This document shows positions 8,849 to 18,573 of a stretch of DNA of 40,460 nucleotides, piece after piece (position 1 is the stretch's first letter; every line of letters starts with the position of its first letter). Origin of the DNA: Candidatus Shapirobacteria bacterium CG_4_10_14_0_8_um_filter_39_15 (GTDB lineage: Bacteria; Patescibacteriota; Microgenomatia; UM-FILTER-39-15); NCBI GenBank assembly GCA_002784465.1, contig PFLE01000003.1:1-40460 (forward strand), read 5' to 3'. The notes below the pieces were generated by a model that was not told the DNA's origin, ran no database searches, and was given only the letters and a program-made list of their open reading frames with translations. A program made the translations under genes and the position numbers.

Positions 8849-9601
8849 CTTGACACCTAGGGATTATTGATGAATAATTAAACAAATATGCCAGGAAGAC
8901 CGACTCCTTTAGTTAATGGTGAAATTTACCATGTTTTTAACAGAGGTATTGATTTACGTCCAATCTTCACCGATAAAAACGAACATTCTCGCGCAATTAG
9001 AACTATCAATTATTATCGTTTTGCCGAATTACCGGTAAAATATTCGCGATTTCTAACGATCTCAATTGATTTAAGAAACCAGATTATGAGTTATCTCCTA
9101 AAGGAAAATCAATTATTAGTAGAGATTATTGCCTATTGTTTAATGCCCAATCATCTTCATTTATTGTTGAGACAAATCCGAGAAAATGGCATCTCCAAAT
9201 TCATGGGTAATCTTCAAAATAGTTATACCAAATATTTTAATACAAAACACGAGAGAATCGGTTCTCTATTGCTAGATCAATTTAAAGCAGTAAGAATCCT
9301 AACCGAGGAACAATTATTACATGTTGGTAGATATATAATGATAAATCCCTTAACTTCGTTTGTGATAAAAGAGCCAAAAGACTTGGAGCTATATCCCTGG
9401 TCATCTTTCGGCGAATATACAGGAAAATCTAGTGAGCATATCTGTAATAAAGATATTCTACTTTCTTCATTTAAAAATAAGGAAAAATTTAATCAATTTA
9501 TTTTTGACCAGGTTGCTTACCAAAGAGAATTGGACAAGATTAAGCATCTGGTATTTGAATAATTCCCTAGGTGGCGTATCTGTTCCACCCCCCAGGTGGA
9601 A
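8827..9601. mobile_element. RAYT/IS200-like element bounded by inverted REP-like hairpins
   Basis: TTCCACCTGGGGGGTGGAA (8827-8845) and its exact reverse complement (9583-9601); CACCTAGGGA-TTATT (8854-8868) mirrored by AATAATTCCCTAGGTGG (9559-9575). Confidence 0.85.
8888..9562 (+). CDS. REP-associated tyrosine (Y1) transposase
   Basis: GEIYHVFNRGIDLRPIF, CLMPNHLHLLLRQ (HUH motif), FKAVRILTEEQLLHVGRYIMINPL, LYPWSSFGEY. Confidence 0.92.
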   Translation: MPGRPTPLVNGEIYHVFNRGIDLRPIFTDKNEHSRAIRTINYYRFAELPVKYSRFLTISIDLRNQIMSYLLKENQLLVEIIAYCLMPNHLHLLLRQIRENGISKFMGNLQNSYTKYFNTKHERIGSLLLDQFKAVRILTEEQLLHVGRYIMINPLTSFVIKEPKDLELYPWSSFGEYTGKSSEHICNKDILLSSFKNKEKFNQFIFDQVAYQRELDKIKHLVFE

Positions 9602-9649
9602 AGAAATGTACTTATCTGAAGAACGTAACTTCGTGATATAATTGTCTCT

Positions 9650-12313
9650 ATGTTTAAACTTTTAACCAAGTATCTTGATACTAATGAAAAGGAGCTTTCA
9701 AGATACAAAACGATTGTTGAAAAAATTAATTCTCTGGAATCGGAAACGAAGAAATTGAAAGATGAAGATTTTCCGGCGAGAACGGCCGCTTTTAAAGACA
9801 GAATAGAAAAAGGCGAGACCTTGGAAAATATTTTGCCTGAAGCTTTTGCTCTCGCCCGGGAAGCATCGGTTAGGGGTTTAGGTTTACGGCCTTTTGATGT
9901 TCAATTAATGGCGGCGATTGCTTTGTTTGAAGGTAAGATTGCCGAACAAAAAACCGGAGAAGGTAAAACCCTGACTGCTGCCTTAGCTTTGTATCTTCGG
10001 GCGCTGACCGGAAAAGGAACGCATTTGGTAACCGTCAACGATTACTTGGCCCGTTTGGGAACCGGTTGGAACGGCCGAATTTTTAATCTGTTTGGTTTAA
10101 AAGTCGGCTGTATTATTCACGAACAAGCCTTTTTGTTTGATCCGGAATATGAAGATAAATCGGCTCAAGATTGGCGGTTGTCCCATTTAAAAGAAGTCAA
10201 TCGGCAGCAGGCCTATTTGGCTGATATTACCTATGGAACCAATAACGAGTTTGGATTTGATTATCTGCGTGATAATATGGTTAACCGTTTGGAAGATATG
10301 GTTCAGCGGGGTCATTATTATGCAATTATAGATGAAGTTGATTCAATTTTAATTGATGAAGCCAGAACTCCGCTTATTATTTCTGCTCCGGATACAGAAC
10401 CGACTCAAAAATATTACGAATTTGCGAAATTAATTGATCGTCTTTCTTCTGATACTGATTATGTTATCGATGAAAAGGTCAAAACCGCGAATCTTACTGA
10501 ACACGGAGTTAAAAAGGTGGAAAAAATATTAGGGGTTGATAACCTATACGAAAAAGATTTTGAATCAATTCATCATATTGAAAATGCCTTAAGAGCTAGA
10601 ACATTATTTCTGCGCGATAAAGATTATGTGGTTAAAGAAGGAGAAGTGATTATCGTTGACGAATTTACCGGCCGGTTAATGTATGGGCGGCGTTGGTCTG
10701 AAGGTCTCCATCAGGCGGTTGAAGCGAAAGAAAATGTCAAAATCCAGCAGGAATCAAGAACTCTGGCGACCATTTCGTTTCAGAATTATTTTCGGATGTA
10801 TGAAAAATTAGCCGGCATGACCGGAACTGCCGCGACCGAATCGGAAGAATTTCATAAAATCTATAATTTGGAAGTAATTGTCGTGCCGACTAATAAACAG
10901 ATGATAAGAATCGACAATGCGGATGTGGTATATAAAACCGGTCGGGCAAAATATGCGGCCATTGCTCGGGAAGTTGAAGAATGTTATAAAAAAGGTCAAC
11001 CGGTTTTGGTGGGAACGACTTCCATTGAGAAAAACGAAATCGTTTCCGATTTTTTGACTCATAAAAAAATTTCCCATCAGGTTTTGAATGCCAAACAGCA
11101 CGAAAAAGAAGCCGAAATTATTGCTCAAGCGGGGAAAAAGGGAACAGTGACCGTCGCCACGAACATGGCCGGAAGAGGAGTTGATATTATTCTTGGAGGT
11201 AAGCGGATGGAGAAGTGGGAAGTTGGAAGTGAGAAAGAATGGAAAGATTTTGAGGAAAAATGGCAGAAAGAACATGATGAAGTGGTTGGTCTGGGTGGTT
11301 TACATGTGATTGGGACGGAAAGACATGAATCGCGAAGAATTGATAATCAGCTTCGGGGTCGATCCGGCCGGCAGGGCGACCCGGGCTCTTCGAGATTTTT
11401 TGTCGCTTTGGATGACGATTTAATGAGAATTTTTGGCGGGGATCAAGTCTCTAAAATGATGACCCTTTTTAAATTACCCGAAGATCAACCGTTGGAACAT
11501 GGAATGGTTAGTAAGGCAATTGAACAATCTCAAGTTAAAGTAGAGGGCTTTAATTTCGATCAAAGAAAACATTTAGTTGAATACGACGACATTGCAAACA
11601 AACAAAGAGAAGTAATCTATCGTTTACGGAGAAAGGTTCTAGAAGGTCAAAACTGGAAAGAGGAAATTTTAACAATAATTAAAGGAGAAATTGATAACCT
11701 AATTAGGATGTATTTTCCGGAAGGAATTAGTGAGCCAGAAAAAGAAAAAATCATTCACGGATTTTGCGAGATCGTTCCTTTCGATGACCAATCACAATTA
11801 AGATTGGCAGATCAAATCGGCCAAGTTAAAGATCCGGAAAAAATATCCGAATTTTTATTAAAAATTGTTACGGATTTATACGACTCAAGAGAAAAACAGT
11901 TGGGTCCGGAATTATCGCGGGAAATTGAAAAATTTGCTTATCTTTCTTCAATAGATAAGCTTTGGATGGATCATCTGGATGCGATGGATGATCTGCGCGA
12001 CGGGGTTGGTTTGCGGGGTAATAATGATCAGGAAAGAATTGCCATTTACAAAAAAGACGCTTTTGAAATGTTTGAAACATTGGTCCGGCAAATTGATTAT
12101 GAAGTGGTGCGAAAAATCTTCAGAATCCAAGTAGGCGCTGCACCCCCGCCAATGCCCATGCCGCAAAATATCAGCACCAATCTTGATTCTTCCGATTCCA
12201 CTGGTCTTAAACAAAAACCGGTTGTTGTTGAGAAAAAACTTGGCCGCAATGATCCGTGCTGGTGCGGGTCTGGCAAAAAATTTAAGCATTGTCACTACCC
12301 GCAATTAGGGTAA
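9650..12313 (+). CDS. secA: Preprotein translocase subunit SecA
   Basis: KTGEGKTLTAALALYL, DYLRDNM, IIDEVDSILIDEARTPLIIS, TNMAGRGVDIILGG, LRGRSGRQGDPGSS, C-terminal SEC-C motif RNDPCWCGSGKKFKHCH. Confidence 0.98.
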   Translation: MFKLLTKYLDTNEKELSRYKTIVEKINSLESETKKLKDEDFPARTAAFKDRIEKGETLENILPEAFALAREASVRGLGLRPFDVQLMAAIALFEGKIAEQKTGEGKTLTAALALYLRALTGKGTHLVTVNDYLARLGTGWNGRIFNLFGLKVGCIIHEQAFLFDPEYEDKSAQDWRLSHLKEVNRQQAYLADITYGTNNEFGFDYLRDNMVNRLEDMVQRGHYYAIIDEVDSILIDEARTPLIISAPDTEPTQKYYEFAKLIDRLSSDTDYVIDEKVKTANLTEHGVKKVEKILGVDNLYEKDFESIHHIENALRARTLFLRDKDYVVKEGEVIIVDEFTGRLMYGRRWSEGLHQAVEAKENVKIQQESRTLATISFQNYFRMYEKLAGMTGTAATESEEFHKIYNLEVIVVPTNKQMIRIDNADVVYKTGRAKYAAIAREVEECYKKGQPVLVGTTSIEKNEIVSDFLTHKKISHQVLNAKQHEKEAEIIAQAGKKGTVTVATNMAGRGVDIILGGKRMEKWEVGSEKEWKDFEEKWQKEHDEVVGLGGLHVIGTERHESRRIDNQLRGRSGRQGDPGSSRFFVALDDDLMRIFGGDQVSKMMTLFKLPEDQPLEHGMVSKAIEQSQVKVEGFNFDQRKHLVEYDDIANKQREVIYRLRRKVLEGQNWKEEILTIIKGEIDNLIRMYFPEGISEPEKEKIIHGFCEIVPFDDQSQLRLADQIGQVKDPEKISEFLLKIVTDLYDSREKQLGPELSREIEKFAYLSSIDKLWMDHLDAMDDLRDGVGLRGNNDQERIAIYKKDAFEMFETLVRQIDYEVVRKIFRIQVGAAPPPMPMPQNISTNLDSSDSTGLKQKPVVVEKKLGRNDPCWCGSGKKFKHCHYPQLG

Positions 12314-12318
12314 ATTTA

Positions 12319-12778
12319 ATGGAAAAAATTAGAAAAGCAACTTTAAAAGACATTGAAGGACTAAAAAAAAGTTAAACCTTCTTTGACTGATGAGCAAATT
12401 GTTGAAAGGTTAAAAAGACAGGGAGAAAAACTGCTTGAGTATTTGGTCTTCGAAATCGACGGAGAAGTTGTCAGTTTTGTGCTTTTGAAATGGCACGGAA
12501 AAGAAACTCACCCGGAATATCCTGATTTGGAAGATTTATTTACCCGCGAAGATAAAAGAGGAAAGGGGTACGCAAGCGCTTTAATAAAAGAATGCGAAAA
12601 TTTAGTAAAAGAAAAAGGACATAAAAAAATTGGTTTGGCGGCAAATCCCGATTTAAATGAAAACGCACGTAGACTTTATGAACATCTATGTTATAAACAT
12701 GATGGTAAAAAATCATATATAGACGGTATCTATAATGGAGTTGAAGATTGGGTAGTAGATTTAGAAAAAGAAATATAA
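12319..12778 (+). pseudogene. GNAT-family N-acetyltransferase with a frameshift in A8
   Basis: MEKIRKATLKDIEGLKK reads into a stop; removing one A from 12363-12370 gives LKKVKPSLTDEQIVERLKRQ...EDKRGKGYASALIKECENLVKEKGHKKIGLAANPDLNENARRLYEHLCYK. Confidence 0.75.
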
Positions 12779-12798
12779 AGTTTTAACTTAAATACTTC

Positions 12799-12835
12799 TT
12801 GACACAAGTATATACTTATTATATACTTTGTATAT
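12799..12835 (+). promoter_or_regulatory. TA promoter with palindromic operator
   Basis: TTGACA (12799-12804), 17 bp, TATACT (12822-12827). Perfect palindrome AAGTATATACTT (12806-12817) in the spacer; ATG at 12836. Confidence 0.75.
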
Positions 12836-13138
12836 ATGAACGACGCGGTAATAAATATTAAGATAAATAAGACTTTGAAACTTGAAGCCCAGCAATTAGC
12901 CGAGGAGTTGGGTTTCAGTTTAAGCTCTCTAATTAATGCTTGCTTAAAACAAATAGTGAGAACCAGATCCGTGAGTTTTGATGCCTCTGAAGAACCTTCG
13001 GATTATATGATTAAGATGCTGGAAAAATCCAAAGAAGACATAAAAAAGGGTTATGTTTCCCCTGCTTTTGATAATGTAGACGATGCGATTGAATGGTTAA
13101 ATAGTTCCAAAAAGAAATATGCTGGTAAGATTCAGTAA
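12836..13138 (+). CDS. RelB/DinJ-type antitoxin
   Basis: INIKINKTLKLEAQQLAEELGFSLSSLINACLKQIVRTRSVSF; overlaps the downstream toxin. Confidence 0.85.
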   Translation: MNDAVINIKINKTLKLEAQQLAEELGFSLSSLINACLKQIVRTRSVSFDASEEPSDYMIKMLEKSKEDIKKGYVSPAFDNVDDAIEWLNSSKKKYAGKIQ

Positions 13139-13391
13139 AGATTTTGGGAAAAGTTATCAAAAAGCAGATCTAAAAACTAGAATCAACTTCGACAAGAGAT
13201 TGAAACTTTTTTCAGAAAAACCTTTTAATTCTCAACTTCACAATCATCTCTTAATTGGTAAATATTCTGGATTCCGAAGCATTAATATTACGGGGGACTG
13301 GCGGGCGATTTTTTCTGTTCAAATTGACAGCAAAGGAAATCAAACTGTAGTATTTGAATTATTGGGAACGCATAGCCAATTATATAAATAA
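13119..13391 (+). CDS. RelE/YafQ-type mRNA interferase toxin
   Basis: RFSKDFGKSYQKADLKTRINFDKRLKLFSEKPFNSQLHNHLLIGKYSGFRSINITGDWRAIFSV...ELLGTHSQLYK. Confidence 0.88.
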   Translation: MLVRFSKDFGKSYQKADLKTRINFDKRLKLFSEKPFNSQLHNHLLIGKYSGFRSINITGDWRAIFSVQIDSKGNQTVVFELLGTHSQLYK

Positions 13392-13422
13392 GACTAAATA
13401 AAATTTGGTATAATATAAACGA

Positions 13423-13893
13423 ATGAAAAAAAATTACTTGGTTATTGCTGTTTTGATAATTGTCATTGCTAGTTTAGTATTTGCCTTGAGTTCCAACAAG
13501 CAAGGTGAAAGTATCGAAATTCCGATAGACTTGCCGACAGCAACGCCAGCTGTTATGATTACTCCTGTGACTGAATTAATATCTGAAGATTTGGTTATGG
13601 GAACTGGAACAGAAGCGGTTAACGGAAAAACCGTAACGGTTAATTATTTGGGAACTTTAGAAAATGGGACCAAATTTGACAGTTCTTATGATCGGGGAAC
13701 GCCATTTGCTTTTCAATTGGGAGCGGGTGAGGTAATTAAAGGTTGGGATCAAGGGGTTGCGGGGATGAAAGTCGGCGGAAAAAGAAGATTAACCATTCCT
13801 TCTGAATTGGGATATGGATCGGCTGGAGCTGGTGGTGTTATTCCTCCAAACGCCACTTTAATTTTTGAAGTCGAGCTTCTAAAAGTAGAATAA
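13423..13893 (+). CDS. FKBP-type peptidyl-prolyl isomerase with N-terminal membrane anchor
   Basis: Signal/TM helix, then [62 protein letters not shown]...[14 protein letters not shown]. Confidence 0.95.
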   Translation: MKKNYLVIAVLIIVIASLVFALSSNKQGESIEIPIDLPTATPAVMITPVTELISEDLVMGTGTEAVNGKTVTVNYLGTLENGTKFDSSYDRGTPFAFQLGAGEVIKGWDQGVAGMKVGGKRRLTIPSELGYGSAGAGGVIPPNATLIFEVELLKVE

Positions 13894-13898
13894 TATTA

Positions 13899-14681
13899 AT
13901 GTATATAGGAATTGATATTGGCGGAACAAATATTAGAGTCGCTTCTTTCAAATCTCTATCTTCACCGTTAGACAAGATTATTAAGTTTGATACCTTAAAT
14001 AATTATAAAGAAGATCTTGAAAATATCAGAAAGAACATTTTAGAATTGCTTGACAATGATATTGAAGGTATTGGGGTGGGAGTTGCAGCATTTTTAAGCA
14101 AAGATAAAAGCAAGATTGTGAACGCGAATAATATTAATACTTGGAACGGAAAAAATCTCAGAAGTGATTTAGAGAATATCTTTCAATGTAAGGTCTTGGT
14201 TGAAAATGACGCTACCGTAGCAGCTTTAGGCGAAGCGCAATTTGGAAAAGGGATTGGTTTGGAAGAATTTTTATACTTTACTTGGGGAACGGGGATTGGG
14301 GGAACTTTTATTCGTCGTTATGGTGAGAATTTATTATCTATTCCTTCGCAACTTGGTCATCAAATAATTGAAAAAGATGGCCTACTTTGTACCTGCGGTC
14401 AGCATGGATGTTTGGAAGCTTATTGCGGCGGTTGGGTGATTAATAAAAACCCTCGGGAAAAAATCGAAGAGTATTTTGCCTTGGGATTAGTAAATATTTT
14501 GAATATTCATCCGGTCGATCAAATTGTCTTCGGTGGCAGCAAGGCACTGAATCAAAAAGAAATTGTTGACCAGATTATGGAGAAAGTTTCAAACAATTTA
14601 AAAATGGTTGTTGCTCCCGAATTTCAATTTTCCGATTTGGGCGAAAAGACCGGTTTATTAGGAACAACAGTGTTATTTTAA
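13899..14681 (+). CDS. ROK-family sugar kinase/regulator
   Basis: MYIGIDIGGTNIRVA, VENDATVAALGEAQFG, GTGIGGTFI, CTCGQHGCLEAYCGG (zinc motif). Confidence 0.92.
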   Translation: MYIGIDIGGTNIRVASFKSLSSPLDKIIKFDTLNNYKEDLENIRKNILELLDNDIEGIGVGVAAFLSKDKSKIVNANNINTWNGKNLRSDLENIFQCKVLVENDATVAALGEAQFGKGIGLEEFLYFTWGTGIGGTFIRRYGENLLSIPSQLGHQIIEKDGLLCTCGQHGCLEAYCGGWVINKNPREKIEEYFALGLVNILNIHPVDQIVFGGSKALNQKEIVDQIMEKVSNNLKMVVAPEFQFSDLGEKTGLLGTTVLF

Positions 14682-14710
14682 TTCAAATAATGATATAATT
14701 ACTTCTGATT

Positions 14711-14736
14711 TCTGCGGCAGAACCGCAGATTTTTTA
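14711..14736 (+). terminator. Intrinsic-terminator hairpin upstream of typA (possible attenuator)
   Basis: TCTGCGG-cagaa-CCGCAGA followed by a T run; lies downstream of TATAAT (14694-14699). Confidence 0.7.
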
Positions 14737-14772
14737 ATCCCAAAATATATGACAAAAAATATAAGGAGGAAT

Positions 14773-16602
14773 ATGTTTAATTTACGCAATGTCGCGATTA
14801 TTGCCCATGTTGATCATGGAAAAACCACGTTGGTGGATTCTTTATTGCGGCAATCAAAAACTCAACTAGGTAAAGAAACCATCGATGAAACTTGTATTAT
14901 GGACAGTAACGACTTGGAAAAAGAGAGAGGAATTACCATTTTTTCTAAGAACGCTTCAGTTGTTTGGAAAAATACAAAAATTAATATTATTGATACGCCC
15001 GGGCACGCGGATTTCGGCGGCGAGGTTGAAAGGGTTTTAAGAATGGCCGATGGTTGTTTGCTTTTGGTTGATGCTAAAGAAGGACCAATGCCGCAGACAA
15101 GATTTGTTTTGAGGAAAGCATTGGATTTAAAATTAAAAATAATTGTGGTAATAAACAAAATTGACAAGCCGGATTCCCGAATTAAAGAAGTTCTCAATAA
15201 AACCTTTGATTTGTTTATTGATTTGGGAGCCGATGAAGAAACCTGTAATTTTCCGGTAATCTATTGTTCTTCTAAATTTGGTAAGGCCGGTTTGGAACCT
15301 GATTTAACAACAATGGCAGATATTTCTCCGATTTTTGATGCGATTGTAAAATATATTCCGCTGCCGTCGGGTGATCCGGATAAACCTCTTCAAATGTTGG
15401 TCACGACAATTTCCGGCGATAATTATAAAGGAAGAATCGCGACCGGAAGAATTTCTAATGGTATTCTAAATGATAATCAGCCGATAATACACATAAATCG
15501 TTTAGGACAAATGACTGCTTGTCAACTTACTTCTCTAACAGTATTCGAAGGTTTAGGTAGGGTTCCGGTTAAGCAAGCCGAAGCCGGAGAAATTGTTGCC
15601 ATTTCGGGAATTCCCAATATTACGATTGGAGAGACGATTGCCGATATTAACAACCCTAAAGCTTTACCGTTATTATCAATCGAAGAACCGACAATCAGAA
15701 TGAATTTTAATGTTAATACTTCACCGGTAGCCGGAAGTGAAGGGCAATTCAGCACTGCCCGTCAACTTGGAGAAAGATTAATTAAAGAATTGGAAACCGA
15801 TGTAGCATTAAAAATTGAAGACGATCCGAATGGCGGCTGGAAAGTATCCGGAAGAGGAGAACTCCACATTGCGATTTTTATTGAAAGACTTCGAAGGGAA
15901 GGTTTTGAGTTAGAAGTCGGCAGACCGCAAGTCATTACTAAAATTGTTGATGGTAAAACTTTAGTTCCTTATGAGCAGATTTATCTCGAAGTGCCCGAGG
16001 CGTTTAACGGAATTATAATTCAAAAATTAAACAGCCGGTATGGCGAAATGCAAAAAATGGATATTATTGACAGTACGGTTTATTTGGAATTTATTATTCC
16101 AACAAGAGGTCTTTTTGGATTTAGAAGTCAATTTTTAACCGACACCAAGGGCTTGGGAATTATTAATATCGGTTTTTATGAATTTGCTGCTGATCGTGGA
16201 AATTGGACTGATCGCGGCAGAGGTTCTTTAGTAGCAACCGAAACCGGAAACACTTTGCTTTATGGATTATTGGGAATTCAAGACCGGGGTGAACTTTTTA
16301 TTGGTCCGTCAGTTTTTGTTTATAAAGGTGAAGTGGTGGGCCAGAATTCGCGGTCAGACGATATCTTTGTTAATGTTTGTAAAGAAAAAAAAGCTTCTAA
16401 TCAACGTTCTGTTGGTCATGGAGTAGCCGAACATTTCGATACTCCGCGGGTAATGGATTTAGAGGCGGCGATTGATTATATCAGCGACGATGAATTAGTC
16501 GAAATAACTCCGAAAAATATCAGAATCAGAAAAAAAATTCTTGATGAATTGGAAGCCAAAAGAAAAGCCCGCGGTCTTAATATTTTTCAAACTGATCATT
16601 AG
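14773..16602 (+). CDS. typA: GTP-binding protein TypA/BipA
   Basis: NVAIIAHVDHGKTTLVDSLLRQS, ERGITIFSKNASV, DTPGHADFGGEVERVLRMADG, NKIDKPDSR. Start chosen after AAGGAGGAAT at 14763-14772; the track ORF begins at 14749. Confidence 0.95.
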   Translation: MFNLRNVAIIAHVDHGKTTLVDSLLRQSKTQLGKETIDETCIMDSNDLEKERGITIFSKNASVVWKNTKINIIDTPGHADFGGEVERVLRMADGCLLLVDAKEGPMPQTRFVLRKALDLKLKIIVVINKIDKPDSRIKEVLNKTFDLFIDLGADEETCNFPVIYCSSKFGKAGLEPDLTTMADISPIFDAIVKYIPLPSGDPDKPLQMLVTTISGDNYKGRIATGRISNGILNDNQPIIHINRLGQMTACQLTSLTVFEGLGRVPVKQAEAGEIVAISGIPNITIGETIADINNPKALPLLSIEEPTIRMNFNVNTSPVAGSEGQFSTARQLGERLIKELETDVALKIEDDPNGGWKVSGRGELHIAIFIERLRREGFELEVGRPQVITKIVDGKTLVPYEQIYLEVPEAFNGIIIQKLNSRYGEMQKMDIIDSTVYLEFIIPTRGLFGFRSQFLTDTKGLGIINIGFYEFAADRGNWTDRGRGSLVATETGNTLLYGLLGIQDRGELFIGPSVFVYKGEVVGQNSRSDDIFVNVCKEKKASNQRSVGHGVAEHFDTPRVMDLEAAIDYISDDELVEITPKNIRIRKKILDELEAKRKARGLNIFQTDH

Positions 16603-16643
16603 TTTTTCAGCTGCTTTTCAGTCTTGGTGTATAATATCAAGCC

Positions 16644-17315
16644 ATGAGAGTCCTAGTGATTGAAGATGAACATAAAATTGCCAACTCTATCAAAAAGGGT
16701 TTGGAGCAGGAAGCTTTTGCGGTTGATGTGGCCTATGATGGAACCGAAGGTTATGATTTAGCTTCCACTGAAAGCTATGATGTGATTATTTTAGACCTGA
16801 TGCTTCCGGGAATTGACGGGATGGAAATTTGCAAAAAACTCCGGGCAGAAAAAATCCACACTCCGATTTTAATTTTAACGGCAAAGGGACAACTTGAAGA
16901 TAAAGTTAAGGGTTTAAATTCCGGCGCCGATGATTATTTAACTAAACCCTTTACATTTGAGGAATTATTAGCCAGAGTGAAAGCCATGACCAGGAGACCG
17001 GCAAATTTGACCGGTGTGGTTTTGAAAGTTGACGATTTAAGTTTGGATACAATTTCCTATGAAGTTAAAAGAGAACCCCGGTTGATTAAACTCTCTGCAA
17101 AAGAATATGCTTTATTGGAATACTTGATGCGTCACGCGAATCAAACATTATCAAAAGATCAAATTATCAGCCATGTTTGGAATTACGATGCCGATATTTT
17201 ACCCAATACGGTTGAGGTATACATTGGTTATTTAAGAAATAAAATCGATCGGCCGTTCAAGAATAAACCTGCTCTCATTCAAACGATCAGAGGATTTGGA
17301 TATAAAATAGGATAA
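16644..17315 (+). CDS. OmpR-family response regulator
   Basis: MRVLVIEDEHKIANSIKKGL, VIILDLMLPGIDGMEICKKLR, LTAKG, GADDYLTKPFTFEELLARV, C-terminal winged helix. Confidence 0.95.
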   Translation: MRVLVIEDEHKIANSIKKGLEQEAFAVDVAYDGTEGYDLASTESYDVIILDLMLPGIDGMEICKKLRAEKIHTPILILTAKGQLEDKVKGLNSGADDYLTKPFTFEELLARVKAMTRRPANLTGVVLKVDDLSLDTISYEVKREPRLIKLSAKEYALLEYLMRHANQTLSKDQIISHVWNYDADILPNTVEVYIGYLRNKIDRPFKNKPALIQTIRGFGYKIG

Positions 17316-17374
17316 TAAATCCGAAGTACACATATAAATTTTTCCGAATTTACAGTGCAAGCGAAATCCGAAAA

Positions 17375-17490
17375 TAATAGTAAATCAGAAAAATCAGGTT
17401 AAGTAGAACAGAGAACAGTAAACAGTGATTATTTCTGATATTCTGGTTTCAGATTTCTTACCCTGATATCCTGATTAACCGATAATCTAT
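17375..17490. repeat. Dispersed imperfect palindrome, copy E2
   Basis: agtaaatcagaaaaatcaggttaagtagaacagagaacag ... ctgatattctggtttcagatttcttaccctgatatcctgattaaccgataatct. Confidence 0.75.
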
Positions 17491-17520
17491 CAAATTCTAA
17501 TTTCGAATTTTGATTAAAGT

Positions 17521-18570
17521 ATGTTTCATTCCGCCAGAATCAAATTAACTGCTTGGTATTTATTGATTATCATGCTGATAAGCATTTCCTTTAGCGTGGC
17601 CATGTATGAAATTCTAACTTCTGAACTCAATCGAGTTGAGAGGAGGCAAAGATCTAGAATTGAACGTGGTATTTTTAGGATTCCGATTGGTTATGATGAT
17701 GCACCTTTCCCTTACATAGATCCGGTTTTAATTACCGAAACTAAAAATCGCCTTAGGGATATTCTCATTGTCATTGATTTTGGAATTCTTGGTTCATCGG
17801 CCGTGGCGGGATATGTTTTAGCAGGAAGAACCTTAAAACCAATTCGGGAAATGGTGGACGAACAGAATCGTTTTATCAGCGATGCCTCCCATGAATTGCG
17901 AACCCCTTTAACATCTTTGAAATCGGAAATTGAAGTTAATTTAAGAGATCCAAAATTATCTTTAGCCGATTCAAAAGCATTATTGAAAAGCAATCTAGAA
18001 GAAGTTAATAATCTCGAGGGACTTTCTGATAATCTTATCAAAATAACTCAATTCGGAAAAGGAAACGATCAGCTAATTTTTACCTCGGTTTCTTTAGTTC
18101 AAATAATTAAAGAAGCATTTATAAAGATAAATGGTTTAGCAAAGAATAAAAATATTACCATCGAAAATAATATAAAGGAATATTCCGTTTATGGAAATAA
18201 ATCCCCTTTGGTTGAATTATTTGTAATTTTTTTAGATAACGCGATCAAATATAGCCCGGAAAAAACAAAAATTAATTTATCGGATAAGAAAACCGATGGT
18301 TATATTTCAATCCAAATTGCCGATCAGGGAGCTGGTATTAGTAAGGAAGATCTTCCGCATCTTTTTGACCGGTTTTATCGGACTGATAAATCGAGAACGA
18401 AAACCGATGTTTCTGGTTATGGTTTAGGTTTATCGATTGCTAAACAAATCGTTGAACAGCATCACGGTTCAATAAAAGTCGAAAGTAAAATTAATCTTGG
18501 GACGACGTTTGTAATTCAATTACCAATAAAACCATCAGGTTTTTCTCAGCTAACCCCAATACACTTATAA
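17521..18570 (+). CDS. Sensor histidine kinase
   Basis: Two TM segments, FISDASHELRTPLTSLKSEIEV (H box), LFVIFLDNAIKYSPE (N box), GAGISKEDLPHLFDRFYRTDKS, GYGLGLSIAK. Confidence 0.95.
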   Translation: MFHSARIKLTAWYLLIIMLISISFSVAMYEILTSELNRVERRQRSRIERGIFRIPIGYDDAPFPYIDPVLITETKNRLRDILIVIDFGILGSSAVAGYVLAGRTLKPIREMVDEQNRFISDASHELRTPLTSLKSEIEVNLRDPKLSLADSKALLKSNLEEVNNLEGLSDNLIKITQFGKGNDQLIFTSVSLVQIIKEAFIKINGLAKNKNITIENNIKEYSVYGNKSPLVELFVIFLDNAIKYSPEKTKINLSDKKTDGYISIQIADQGAGISKEDLPHLFDRFYRTDKSRTKTDVSGYGLGLSIAKQIVEQHHGSIKVESKINLGTTFVIQLPIKPSGFSQLTPIHL

Positions 18571-18573
18571 AAA

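Noticed and set aside
10808-11275. 155-aa minus-strand ORF inside secA
   Set aside because: Antisense to a strongly conserved gene; phenylalanine-rich shadow ORF. Other antisense ORFs within serS, lysS, ftsE, prfB and typA were rejected for the same reason.
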